From Pedobacter sp. ASV28 (GTDB lineage: Bacteria > Bacteroidota > Bacteroidia > Sphingobacteriales > Sphingobacteriaceae): 64,000 bases of DNA. A program made the position numbers and the translations under genes. The notes beneath the pieces are model-generated. The model was not told where the DNA came from and did no database searches. It saw nothing but the letters and a program-made list of their open reading frames with translations. Shown here piece after piece: positions 53,959 to 61,906 of the stretch; positions within the stretch are counted from its first letter, which is position 1; the number at the start of each line of letters is the position of its first letter. The stretch spans positions 1 to 64,000 of the forward strand of contig NZ_JAELTN010000007.1 of the NCBI RefSeq assembly GCF_016428855.1. The letters run 5' to 3'.

Positions 53959-56349
53959 ATGAAAAGATTGGTATTGTTTTTTTTAATACTTACATCAGTA
54001 GCACAGGCACAGCAGCTTGCGCCATTAACGGTACAGAAAATAATGCGAGATCCAAAATGGATGGGTACTTCACCCGACGGTTACCGTTGGTCTGGCGATA
54101 GCAAAACCGTTTTCTTTAACTGGAATCCCGAAAATAAAGATAAAAGCCAGCCCTATAAGGTAAATGTTACCACACAAAAAATAGAAAAAGCAGAGGCTGA
54201 TGAGGCAGAAAAAAATGCGCCTGTCAACTATGTTTATAATAAAGACCAGTCATTAGGCTTGATGGAAAAAGGCGGTGATATCTATCTTTCTAGCTTTAAA
54301 ACAAAGAAAGAAACCAGGTTGACCAATACCTTGGAAAGAGAAAGCAATGCCAAGTTCCTGTATAATAATGAGGTGATCTTTCAGCGCGCTGAGAATGTTT
54401 ATCAATTGAATTTAGCTACGGGAGCGCTTACACAGCTTACTAACTTCATTAAAGGAAAGCCAGAGGGTTTTTCAACGACAGGAAGAGGTTCGGCAAGGAC
54501 AGCAACCTCTCAACAGGATGCCTGGCTAAAGAACGATCAGACAGCACTGTTTGATATCATAAAAAAGAGAAATGCCGAAAATGGAAATAGAGGCACAGGG
54601 GGCTCTAGAAGATTTGGGATGCAGGCAAATGCTACACCTGCTAGGACCATAAAAGCCATTTATTTGGATGATAGCTACCTCTCCGGATTAAGCGTAAGTC
54701 CCGATGGCAAATATGTAAGCTATAGGTTGACGACCTCTGCTGCCAATCATAACACCATTGTGCCCAATTACGTAACCGCTTCTGGCTATACTGAAGATAT
54801 CAATGGCCGCGCAAAAGTTGGGGAAACTTTATCAACAAGTACAACTTATTTGTACGATGTGTCAAGAGATACCGTTTATACCGTTAATATTTCACAGATC
54901 CCTGGTATTAAAGATTTACCAGATTACGTAAAAGACTATCCGAAACAGTTAGAAGAGCGGACAAAGAGAAATGAAGATAGAAAAGTAAATCTTAATGTGG
55001 CAAACTGGAATGAGAATGGCTCTTTTGCTGTAGTTACAGGGAGGGCGCAGGACAATAAAGATTTTTGGATTTTAAAATTGGATCCGAGTACCGGAAACCT
55101 CACCGTGATAGACCGTCAGCGAGATGAAGCTTGGATCGGTGGTCCTGGAATAGGTCGAGATGTGCAATGGATCGATAATAATCGCTTTTATTTCCAGAGT
55201 GAAGCTACGGGCTATTCACACTTGTATGTTTACAATGTGGTCAGTGGGAAAAAAATACAGCTTACTTCTGGTCAATGGGAAGTTCAACGGGTTCAGCTTT
55301 CTAAAGATAAAAGCTCATTTTACATTACCGCCAATAAGGAACACCCAGGTATTACCCATTTGTATAAATTGAATGTAAATGGAGGAGAACTGGTGCAGCT
55401 TACTGCTATGAAAGGAGGGAATGAAATTACCTTATCGCCAGACGAGAAGTGGCTAGCCATCAACTATTCTTATATGGATAAGCCTTGGGAATTATTTATT
55501 CAACAAAATAAATCTGGGGCAAGTGCGGTAAAGGTTACCAAATCAACTTCTGCTGAGTTTGACAGCTATCAATGGCGCCAACCAGATTTGGTGTCTTTTA
55601 AAAATCGTTATGGAGATGAGGTGTATGCCAGAGTTTACGCCGCTAAGAATCCCCATCCAAATAAACCGGCCGTAGTTTTTGTACATGGTGCAGGCTATTT
55701 ACAGAATGTACATTATTGGTGGAGCCAGTATTTTAGGGAGTATATGTTCAATAATTTATTGGCCGACAATGGCTATACCGTTATTGATATAGATTATACC
55801 GCAAGCTCGGGGTATGGGCGCAACCATCGCACAGGTATTTATCGGCATATGGGCGGAAAAGACCTGACCGACCAAGTAGACGGGGTAAAGCTTTTGGTCG
55901 AAAAATATGGCGTTAATCCAAAGCATGTAGGTTTGTATGGAGGTTCATACGGAGGTTTTATTACCTTAATGGGACTATTTAAAGAGCCACAAGTATTTTC
56001 GGCTGGCGCTGCCCTACGTTCGGTAACCGATTGGGCCCACTATAACCACGGTTATACTTCTAATATCCTTAACGAGCCAATTAATGACCCCGAGGCCTAT
56101 AAAAAAAGCTCCCCCATTTATTTTGCCGATCAACTAAAAGGTGATTTGGTTATGTTACATGGCATGGTTGATGTAAATGTCCATTTTCAGGATATTGTGC
56201 GTTTAACGCAGCGTTTTATCGAATTGGGCAAGGATAATTGGGAATTGGCCGTTTATCCTGTAGAGGATCACGGATTTGTAGAGCCCAGTAGCTGGACAGA
56301 CGAATATAAACGTATCTTTAAATTATTTGAAAATACATTGAAAAAATAG
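53959..56349 (+). CDS. S9 family peptidase (DPP4-like prolyl oligopeptidase)
   Basis: A 796-residue exported peptidase: an N-terminal eight-bladed DPP4-type beta-propeller (about 30-530) and a C-terminal alpha/beta-hydrolase domain. The catalytic Ser is in GLYGGSYGGFITL, the Asp in HGMVDVNVHFQD, the His in PVEDHGFVEP. PDWAHYNHGYTSN-like WAHYNHGYTS is also present. It probably removes dipeptides from peptides in the periplasm. It follows the M14 pair after 19 bases; together they form a peptide-degradation operon. Confidence 0.93.
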   Translation: MKRLVLFFLILTSVAQAQQLAPLTVQKIMRDPKWMGTSPDGYRWSGDSKTVFFNWNPENKDKSQPYKVNVTTQKIEKAEADEAEKNAPVNYVYNKDQSLGLMEKGGDIYLSSFKTKKETRLTNTLERESNAKFLYNNEVIFQRAENVYQLNLATGALTQLTNFIKGKPEGFSTTGRGSARTATSQQDAWLKNDQTALFDIIKKRNAENGNRGTGGSRRFGMQANATPARTIKAIYLDDSYLSGLSVSPDGKYVSYRLTTSAANHNTIVPNYVTASGYTEDINGRAKVGETLSTSTTYLYDVSRDTVYTVNISQIPGIKDLPDYVKDYPKQLEERTKRNEDRKVNLNVANWNENGSFAVVTGRAQDNKDFWILKLDPSTGNLTVIDRQRDEAWIGGPGIGRDVQWIDNNRFYFQSEATGYSHLYVYNVVSGKKIQLTSGQWEVQRVQLSKDKSSFYITANKEHPGITHLYKLNVNGGELVQLTAMKGGNEITLSPDEKWLAINYSYMDKPWELFIQQNKSGASAVKVTKSTSAEFDSYQWRQPDLVSFKNRYGDEVYARVYAAKNPHPNKPAVVFVHGAGYLQNVHYWWSQYFREYMFNNLLADNGYTVIDIDYTASSGYGRNHRTGIYRHMGGKDLTDQVDGVKLLVEKYGVNPKHVGLYGGSYGGFITLMGLFKEPQVFSAGAALRSVTDWAHYNHGYTSNILNEPINDPEAYKKSSPIYFADQLKGDLVMLHGMVDVNVHFQDIVRLTQRFIELGKDNWELAVYPVEDHGFVEPSSWTDEYKRIFKLFENTLKK

Positions 56350-56368
56350 ATTTTTTTAAAATTATAGT

Positions 56369-57283
56369 ATGAAATTCTTTAAACTAAAAATTAGTGTACT
56401 TTTTGTAGTATTGGCCTCTTTCTTTTTTAGTAAGGCCGATGCTTTTTATCTGTCTGGTCAGGGTGTTAATATTACGTTCGATAAACCCAATAAAGATAGT
56501 GTCATTAGGATATTGGCCATAGGAAATAGTTTTTCGGAAGATGCTATAGAATATTATCTATTTGGTTTGGCAAAAGCGGGTGGCTATAAAGTGATTATCG
56601 GTAATCTTTATATTGGAGGGGCTCCATTGGACCTACATTTGCAAAATGCAAAAGAAGATAAACCCGCTTATGAATATAGAAAAGTTGGGCTGGATGGTAA
56701 AAAAGAACGTTTCCCTCAAACCTCAATAGCGAAAGCTTTGGCCGACGAAAACTGGAATTTCATTAGTTTCCAGCAATCTAGTCCAAAGTCTGGGCTGTTT
56801 GAAACCTATGTAGAGCCATTGCCTTTGCTGTTTAATTATGTAAAAGCAAAAGCAACCAATCCAAAAGTTAAATATGTGTGGCACCAAACATGGGCCTATG
56901 CACAGAATTCAACGCATAACGGTTTTGTGAGTTATAATAAAGATCAGGCTCGAATGTATGCGGGCATTGTAGATGCTTCCAAAAAGGTGATGAAATTGAT
57001 CCCTTTTGATGTCTTGGTGCCTAGTGGCACGGCTATCCAGAATGCGCGTACGTCATTTCTTGGTGATCACCTGTGTAGGGATGGCTACCACTTAGACTTA
57101 AATATTGGCCGTTATATAGCTTCTTGTACTTGGTATGAAGCCATATTTAGGAAAAATGTTATTGGAAACACCTTTAGGCCCGAGAAAGTGACGGAAAAAG
57201 AAGCTGAGGTCGGTCAAATTGCCGCCCATAAAGCGGTTAAAAAGCCTTATAAGGTAAGCCAACTTAAAGAATTTTCGAATTAA
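56369..57283 (+). CDS. DUF4886 domain protein (SGNH-hydrolase-like)
   Basis: A 304-residue exported protein. Near residue 48 it has ILAIGNSFSEDAIEYYL, the DUF4886 start that resembles the SGNH GDS block (Ser nucleophile), then FISFQQSSPKSG, VWHQTWAYAQNST, and C-terminal GDHLCRDGYHLDLNIGRYIAS with the Asp-x-x-His pair expected of SGNH enzymes. Its function is probably de-esterification of a glycan, unproven. It starts 19 bases after the S9 gene and is likely the last operon member. Confidence 0.78.
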   Translation: MKFFKLKISVLFVVLASFFFSKADAFYLSGQGVNITFDKPNKDSVIRILAIGNSFSEDAIEYYLFGLAKAGGYKVIIGNLYIGGAPLDLHLQNAKEDKPAYEYRKVGLDGKKERFPQTSIAKALADENWNFISFQQSSPKSGLFETYVEPLPLLFNYVKAKATNPKVKYVWHQTWAYAQNSTHNGFVSYNKDQARMYAGIVDASKKVMKLIPFDVLVPSGTAIQNARTSFLGDHLCRDGYHLDLNIGRYIASCTWYEAIFRKNVIGNTFRPEKVTEKEAEVGQIAAHKAVKKPYKVSQLKEFSN

Positions 57284-57371
57284 TCAGTGAAGATTCATTT
57301 TTTTTCAATCCAGAGAATTTATTGATTGGAAGTTTCTGCTAGGTCTCCTTGTGGCAATAGCTGCAATTTGT

Positions 57372-57405
57372 TGCGGTTTGTTGAAAATAAATGTGCGGTT
57401 TTTTG
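57372..57405. repeat. 22-bp-period direct repeat upstream of the T9SS cargo gene
   Basis: TGCGGTTTGTTG (57372-57383) and TGCGGTTTTTTG (57394-57405) differ by one base and start 22 bases apart. They lie about 170 bases upstream of the next gene and may be regulator sites. The rest of the 292-base gap shows nothing recognisable. Confidence 0.3.
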
Positions 57406-57575
57406 CGTTTTTACAAATTCTTTTTTGTAATATTACTTAACAAACAAACTGCTTTATAGCGATTTAAACTTTTATGGACTTGAAATGCGGATTATTGCAA
57501 TTCTTAAATTGTAGCTAAGTCAGCATAAGTAGTTTTTTGTAAAACAACCTATTCAACAATCAAAAATTAAATCGT

Positions 57576-59210
57576 ATGAAAAAACTTTTACTTTGTTTAA
57601 TGCTTGCTTCCACAAGTTTTATTTCATTTTCGCAGACTGTGCCTTTGACCACAAATTGGTCAATTTTAAGTGGAAATCCTAGTTTTACTAGCTTGGGCTT
57701 ATCTAATGCGGCTAGTATTGCTTATGATGGTACAGGTCATAAATTATATGTGGCAGATAGGAATGCTCCTCAAATTAAAATATTACAGCTAAACCCTCTT
57801 AATTTAGGTAATTACACTATATCGGGAAATTTAACAATAAAGGCTGATTGGTTGGGCACTTTTAAGTTTAATAAAATAAGGGTTGCAACAGATGGCGCAA
57901 TCTATGCAACCAGCTTATATAATGCAGCTAGTGCCACTACGGCGGGTAAACTTTATATTTACAGATGGGAAAATGATGCAGATACAGAACCTAGCTCTTT
58001 TGAGCTTAATGTAACTGGACGCTTTGGAGATGCACTGGCTGTTTACGGAACTGGCGCTAATACAAAAATTTATGTGGGCGGATCGGGGACCGGTATTGCC
58101 CCAAATAATGTGCAGGACAAGATGTTGGTTTTAGGTTTTGATGTAAACAATAAAATCGTAGTCCAAAATATTGTATCGGTAGGTGGAAACAACTTTTCGA
58201 GAGGGAGTATATCTCCAATTTCGGATACAGAGATTATCATTAATGGACCTCAAAGTGTAGGGATAAGAAAAATCAAATTAAATCCAGACTATACGATTGC
58301 GGATACAAAAGTATTGTCTTCAACGGTTTTGGATGCTCTTTATTCGAATGCACAGTATTTTGAAAGCGGAATCAAAAAATATATTGTTCTATCTGGTTCT
58401 GTGATAGGAAGCGCTCCCGCTAGTAATATTGGGGTAAGAATGAGGGTGGTAGATGTGACTTCTGCCCTTTCAGGGCTTGCTTCCTCTGCGACTTTAAGTT
58501 CTAGTGCAGAACTGTACAGCGAGACTCCTGCGGCGGTGAGTGGCGGTTCAAATCCTAATGGTTATGCCGATGTTGTAATTCGAAAAAATGCTGATGGAAC
58601 TCATACCTTCTTTCATTTGGTGTATGGACATGGTCTTGCTTCTTATACAACTGATGGCACACTTCCGGTTTCCCTAAGCTCATTCAATGCCGCTTTGGTA
58701 AAAGGTGAAAGCACGTTAACTTGGTCAACCGCTTCAGAAACAAACAACAAAGGTTTTGAGGTGTTAAGATCTACAGATGGTAAAAGCTTTTCAGTGGTAG
58801 ATTTTGTCGCTTCTAAGGCTGCTAACGGAAATTCTTCCACTTCCTTAAATTATAGCTATGTTGATCGTAAGGCGCAGTCAGGCATCAGCTATTACCGCTT
58901 AAAGCAGATAGATCTTAACGGCACTTCAGAGTTGTTCGACCAAATAAAAAGTGTGAACTTGATATTAAACGCAACAGCTGTTCAGGTTTATCCAAATCCG
59001 GCGACTTCTTATGTCAAAGTGAAAACGAGCACAACAGATTTTAAAAATCTTAAATATGACCTTTTTGACCTGAACGGAAAACTGGTACTGAGCGAAAAAG
59101 GAAAAGATACAGAACAAGAACTTTCCCTAAAAGGATTGGCCCCTTCTGTATACTATCTGAAAGTTAGTACCAACACAGAGCAAAAAATGGTAAAAATCAT
59201 TAAAAATTAA
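57576..59210 (+). CDS. T9SS type A sorting-domain protein (DUF4623-like)
   Basis: A 544-residue exported protein. The signal peptide ends near SFSQ. The central part (about 30-350) is a beta-propeller-like DUF4623 region (GHKLYVADRNAPQIKI). PVSLSSFNAALVKGESTLTWSTASE begins the module typical of type IX cargo, and the last 80 residues are a type A CTD: VYPNPATSYVKVK, YDLFDLNGKLV, SVYYLKVST and the basic end MVKIIKN. It is exported by the T9SS and attached or released at the cell surface. porX in this window belongs to the control of that system. Confidence 0.9.
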   Translation: MKKLLLCLMLASTSFISFSQTVPLTTNWSILSGNPSFTSLGLSNAASIAYDGTGHKLYVADRNAPQIKILQLNPLNLGNYTISGNLTIKADWLGTFKFNKIRVATDGAIYATSLYNAASATTAGKLYIYRWENDADTEPSSFELNVTGRFGDALAVYGTGANTKIYVGGSGTGIAPNNVQDKMLVLGFDVNNKIVVQNIVSVGGNNFSRGSISPISDTEIIINGPQSVGIRKIKLNPDYTIADTKVLSSTVLDALYSNAQYFESGIKKYIVLSGSVIGSAPASNIGVRMRVVDVTSALSGLASSATLSSSAELYSETPAAVSGGSNPNGYADVVIRKNADGTHTFFHLVYGHGLASYTTDGTLPVSLSSFNAALVKGESTLTWSTASETNNKGFEVLRSTDGKSFSVVDFVASKAANGNSSTSLNYSYVDRKAQSGISYYRLKQIDLNGTSELFDQIKSVNLILNATAVQVYPNPATSYVKVKTSTTDFKNLKYDLFDLNGKLVLSEKGKDTEQELSLKGLAPSVYYLKVSTNTEQKMVKIIKN

Positions 59211-59234
59211 TTGTAAGTCTGATTTTTTTTAAGG

Positions 59235-59260
59235 GCCGCCTAAATTAGGCGGCTTTTTTT
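59235..59260 (+). terminator. Intrinsic terminator after the T9SS cargo gene
   Basis: GCCGCCTAA (59235-59243) pairs with TTAGGCGGC (59245-59253), so the inner loop will open to about five bases. TTTTTTT follows. Confidence 0.88.
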
Positions 59261-59276
59261 GTGGCGGAACAAATAG

Positions 59277-59322
59277 ATAGACAAAAACTAATCTGCTAAA
59301 TTAAACTATAGTTTTTGTCTAT
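59277..59322. promoter_or_regulatory. OxyR-like operator upstream of ahpC
   Basis: ATAGACAAAAACTA (59277-59290) and TAGTTTTTGTCTAT (59309-59322) form a perfect 14-bp inverted repeat with an 18-base centre. Read as OxyR elements, the left arm is ATAG-N7-CTAA and the right arm is ATAG-N7-CTAT; the two ATAG elements are 31 bases apart, close to the layout contacted by reduced OxyR. It ends 41 bases before the ahpC promoter. No oxyR gene is in the window. Confidence 0.6.
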
Positions 59323-59363
59323 ATGTGTATCAAGATTAAGTATGGCCAAATGATGAAAATCAA

Positions 59364-59394
59364 TTGTTCCTGCCCAAGTTTTGGCTTATCTTTG
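59364..59394 (+). promoter_or_regulatory. ahpC promoter
   Basis: TTG (59364-59366), 20 bases, TATCTTTG (59387-59394): full match to the Bacteroidota primary promoter, 31 bases before the ATG at 59426. Confidence 0.7.
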
Positions 59395-59425
59395 CGGCAA
59401 GAAAAAAATAAAATTTATAAATATT

Positions 59426-60058
59426 ATGAGTTACGTAGGTAAAAAATTTCCAAGTATTAGTGTAGATGCGATCTCAGAAATGGGAGATAATTTAAAGATC
59501 AATGTATTTGAAGAAGCGGTAAAAAACAACTCTAAAGTATTGTTGTTCTGGTATCCAAAAGATTTCACTTTTGTTTGTCCGACAGAACTTCATGCTTTTC
59601 AAGCAGCTGTAGAAGATTTCAAACAAAGAAATACGGTAATAATTGGCGCATCATGCGACACCAATGAAGTTCATTTCGCGTGGTTAAATACAGCTAAAGA
59701 TAACGGTGGTATTGAAGGCGTAACTTATCCATTAATTGCAGATACACACAGACAATTGGCAGGTACTCTAGGTATCCTAGATCAGGAAGTTGAATATACA
59801 GAAGAAGGCGAAGAAGTTTTCTCTGGCTCAAATGTATCTTACCGTGCTACCTACCTCATTGACGAAACCGGAAAAGTATTCCACGAAAGTGTAAACGATA
59901 TGCCTTTGGGTAGAAATGTAAGAGAATACTTGCGTTTAATCGATGCATATGCGCACGTACAAAAACACGGTGAAGTTTGCCCTGCTAACTGGGAAGAAGG
60001 AAAATCGGCAATGAATGCAACCAGAACTGGCGTTGCAGAGTACTTAAGTGCCAACTAA
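59426..60058 (+). CDS. ahpC: Peroxiredoxin AhpC (2-Cys)
   Basis: AhpC reduces hydrogen peroxide and organic peroxides. The 210-residue protein has the peroxidatic Cys51 in DFTFVCPTE and the resolving Cys185 in HGEVCPANW. An in-frame ATG at 59381 lies within the promoter spacer, so ATG 59426 (MSYVGKKF) is the start. ahpF is absent here; the thioredoxin-like gene that follows is a possible electron donor. An OxyR-like palindrome lies upstream. Confidence 0.96.
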   Translation: MSYVGKKFPSISVDAISEMGDNLKINVFEEAVKNNSKVLLFWYPKDFTFVCPTELHAFQAAVEDFKQRNTVIIGASCDTNEVHFAWLNTAKDNGGIEGVTYPLIADTHRQLAGTLGILDQEVEYTEEGEEVFSGSNVSYRATYLIDETGKVFHESVNDMPLGRNVREYLRLIDAYAHVQKHGEVCPANWEEGKSAMNATRTGVAEYLSAN

Positions 60059-60079
60059 GCAAAAGCTTGCAAATAATAG

Positions 60080-60110
60080 CAGATGCTGGAGGCCTTTCAG
60101 CATCTGTTTT
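60080..60110 (+). terminator. Hairpin between ahpC and the thioredoxin gene
   Basis: CAGATGCTG (60080-60088) pairs with CAGCATCTG (60098-60106), followed by only four T. It may be a partial terminator that lowers expression of the downstream genes. Confidence 0.5.
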
Positions 60111-60189
60111 CAAAACATTAACTATGCGATTTTTTAAACTGGCACAAGACTAAAAAGTTTGTGATTGCATAGCTATTAAATTTTATATT

Positions 60190-60498
60190 ATGTTTTTAGA
60201 ATTAACAGAAGATAGTTTAAGCCAATACCTTTCCAGCAATCCGAAAGTAATGGTGCAATATGCCGCTTCATGGTGCGGAAACTGCCGTATCATGAAACCA
60301 AAGTTTAAAAAATTAGCTTCAGAAAATGAAGAGGTCACTTTTTTGATCGTTGATGCAGAGAAATTTCCAGAGTCGAGAAAATTTGCAAAAGTTGATAACC
60401 TGCCAACCTTTGCTGCGTTTGAAAACGGATCGCTGGTAGATCAGGTACAAACTAATAAAGCAGAAGTTTTAACAGATTTATTTGCCAAAATAAAGTAA
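60190..60498 (+). CDS. Thioredoxin family protein
   Basis: A 102-residue cytoplasmic thioredoxin with the active site AASWCGNCRIMKPKF (Cys29, Cys32). The CGNC pair differs from the CGPC of classical thioredoxin, which alters redox potential. The cis-Pro lies in VDNLPTFAAFENG. Position after ahpC suggests it regenerates the peroxiredoxin. Confidence 0.92.
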   Translation: MFLELTEDSLSQYLSSNPKVMVQYAASWCGNCRIMKPKFKKLASENEEVTFLIVDAEKFPESRKFAKVDNLPTFAAFENGSLVDQVQTNKAEVLTDLFAKIK

Positions 60499-60500
60499 TT

Positions 60501-60749
60501 ATGAAAGTTCCAGTAATAAGACAGTTTTTTGAAAACTCAAGCCCGGAGCAATTAAATGCAACACTAGAAGTATTGGAGGCTTTTTGCGAGTTTAGAGGGG
60601 TAAGCGAAGCAGAAGTTGACGTTGCAGGTGAAATGATTACCAATATCTGTGGTGCTTTAGAAGTACACGAAAGTGTGAAAAGCGGATTGGAGCCTCGTGA
60701 AGCTTTAAATGCTTTTTCTCAGAAAGTAATGGGCTCTATTGATAGATAA
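60501..60749 (+). CDS. Small conserved protein (DUF6952-like)
   Basis: An 82-residue helical acidic protein (MKVPVIRQFFENSSPEQLNA, EVDVAGEMITNICGALEVHE). I recall this family as a DUF6952-type small protein that follows thioredoxin in Bacteroidota ahpC operons; function is unknown. It starts two bases after the thioredoxin stop, so co-translation is likely. Two cysteines are present. Confidence 0.65.
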   Translation: MKVPVIRQFFENSSPEQLNATLEVLEAFCEFRGVSEAEVDVAGEMITNICGALEVHESVKSGLEPREALNAFSQKVMGSIDR

Positions 60750-60767
60750 TATTCAAAGCCTAGAAAT

Positions 60768-60799
60768 AAAAAAGGTCCTGATTTTTCAGGACCTTTTTT
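60768..60799. terminator. Bidirectional intrinsic terminator
   Basis: AAAAAAGGTCCTGA (60768-60781) pairs with TCAGGACCTTTTTT (60786-60799) around TTTT. It serves the ahpC operon and the converging amidase gene. Confidence 0.88.
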
Positions 60800-60801
60800 G
60801 T

Positions 60802-61632
60802 TTATAAAGATTTCTTATACAAATTATAAAGGATCTGTTTGTCAAAATCTGTCAACGTTTGCGTAATATCTGTTTGCACAAAGTGGATTTTAAATGCCTC
60901 GATAGCATAATTTAAGCGTTGTACATTGTAGCCAATGATCCTGAGCGCTGCGGTGGTATCAAAGTTTTCGGGAGGAGTCTCCATTACGTCGTCATACCAT
61001 AACCCAAATCCTTTTTGGGCCAAGGTTTTCCAGGGAAAGTTTTTTGGATCGTTTTTTCTGCCAGGAGCAAAGTCGGCATGCCCTATGAAATTAGCGGTGG
61101 GAATACTATACTTCTTTTTAAGCGTAGCCAGAACAGCACATAAACTGTTAATTTGAGCCTCTGTCCAAGGGTCTGTGGTCCCGTTGTTATCCATTTCTAT
61201 ACCAATAGAGCACGAGTTCATATCAGTAACACTGCCCCATTTGCCTGCTCCCGCATGCTGGGCCCTTAGGTAATCGTTGACCATCTGCACTACTTTTCCA
61301 TCTCTTCCAATGACATAATGGGCACTGGTACCTGTACGGGTAAGCGTAAATGTCTTTAATGTTTGGTCGGTAGAGTTTTGTGCGGTATGGTGGATGATCA
61401 CAAAATTAGGCTTACGGATGCCCATATTGGTAGTGCCTACAAAAGATTGTTCATTAAATAGCGAATCTATTCTTTGGTTCTCTGGCGGCATTGCCTTAAT
61501 GAGCTTAGAAAAATCTTTGGCATTTTTTTTATATACTTTATCGCTTTCCTTGTATTTGTACGTACTGCAGCTGGCTAACAATACACAGGAAAAAAGGAGC
61601 AAGGCCTTGTAGGAAATCTGGTGAATATGCAT
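60802..61632 (-). CDS. N-acetylmuramoyl-L-alanine amidase (AmiD-like) lipoprotein
   Basis: A 276-residue lipoprotein (VLLASCS, lipid Cys near 22). The amidase_2 zinc site is FVIIHHTAQNS (first His), the middle HAGAGKWGSVTDMNSCSIGIEMDNNG, and FIGHADFAPGRKNDPKNF (third ligand and catalytic Lys region). It cleaves MurNAc-L-Ala bonds, probably of peptidoglycan fragments. The C-terminal 60 residues may be a cell-wall binding helical module. Confidence 0.92.
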   Translation of the reverse strand: MHIHQISYKALLLFSCVLLASCSTYKYKESDKVYKKNAKDFSKLIKAMPPENQRIDSLFNEQSFVGTTNMGIRKPNFVIIHHTAQNSTDQTLKTFTLTRTGTSAHYVIGRDGKVVQMVNDYLRAQHAGAGKWGSVTDMNSCSIGIEMDNNGTTDPWTEAQINSLCAVLATLKKKYSIPTANFIGHADFAPGRKNDPKNFPWKTLAQKGFGLWYDDVMETPPENFDTTAALRIIGYNVQRLNYAIEAFKIHFVQTDITQTLTDFDKQILYNLYKKSL

Positions 61633-61906
61633 TTGGTTGATTAGTTTGCCCTGACTTTCGCCAAGAAATTAGATTAAATTATTGATGGATATATTTTTTA
61701 CTAATTTAGTGCATTCATATAAGATCCGAAAGAAGAATATTTATGCAAAAGCAATCAGGACTTTATCACCCAGTAGATCAATGAACAACGTTAGGATACT
61801 GGCCTGTGGCAGACCATGCTTGATGGTCAATTTAAAAATAAATTGAGCTTATGGATTCATTAAAATGCCTAAAAACAGATAGATTACCCTTAATAAATTT
61901 GAACAA

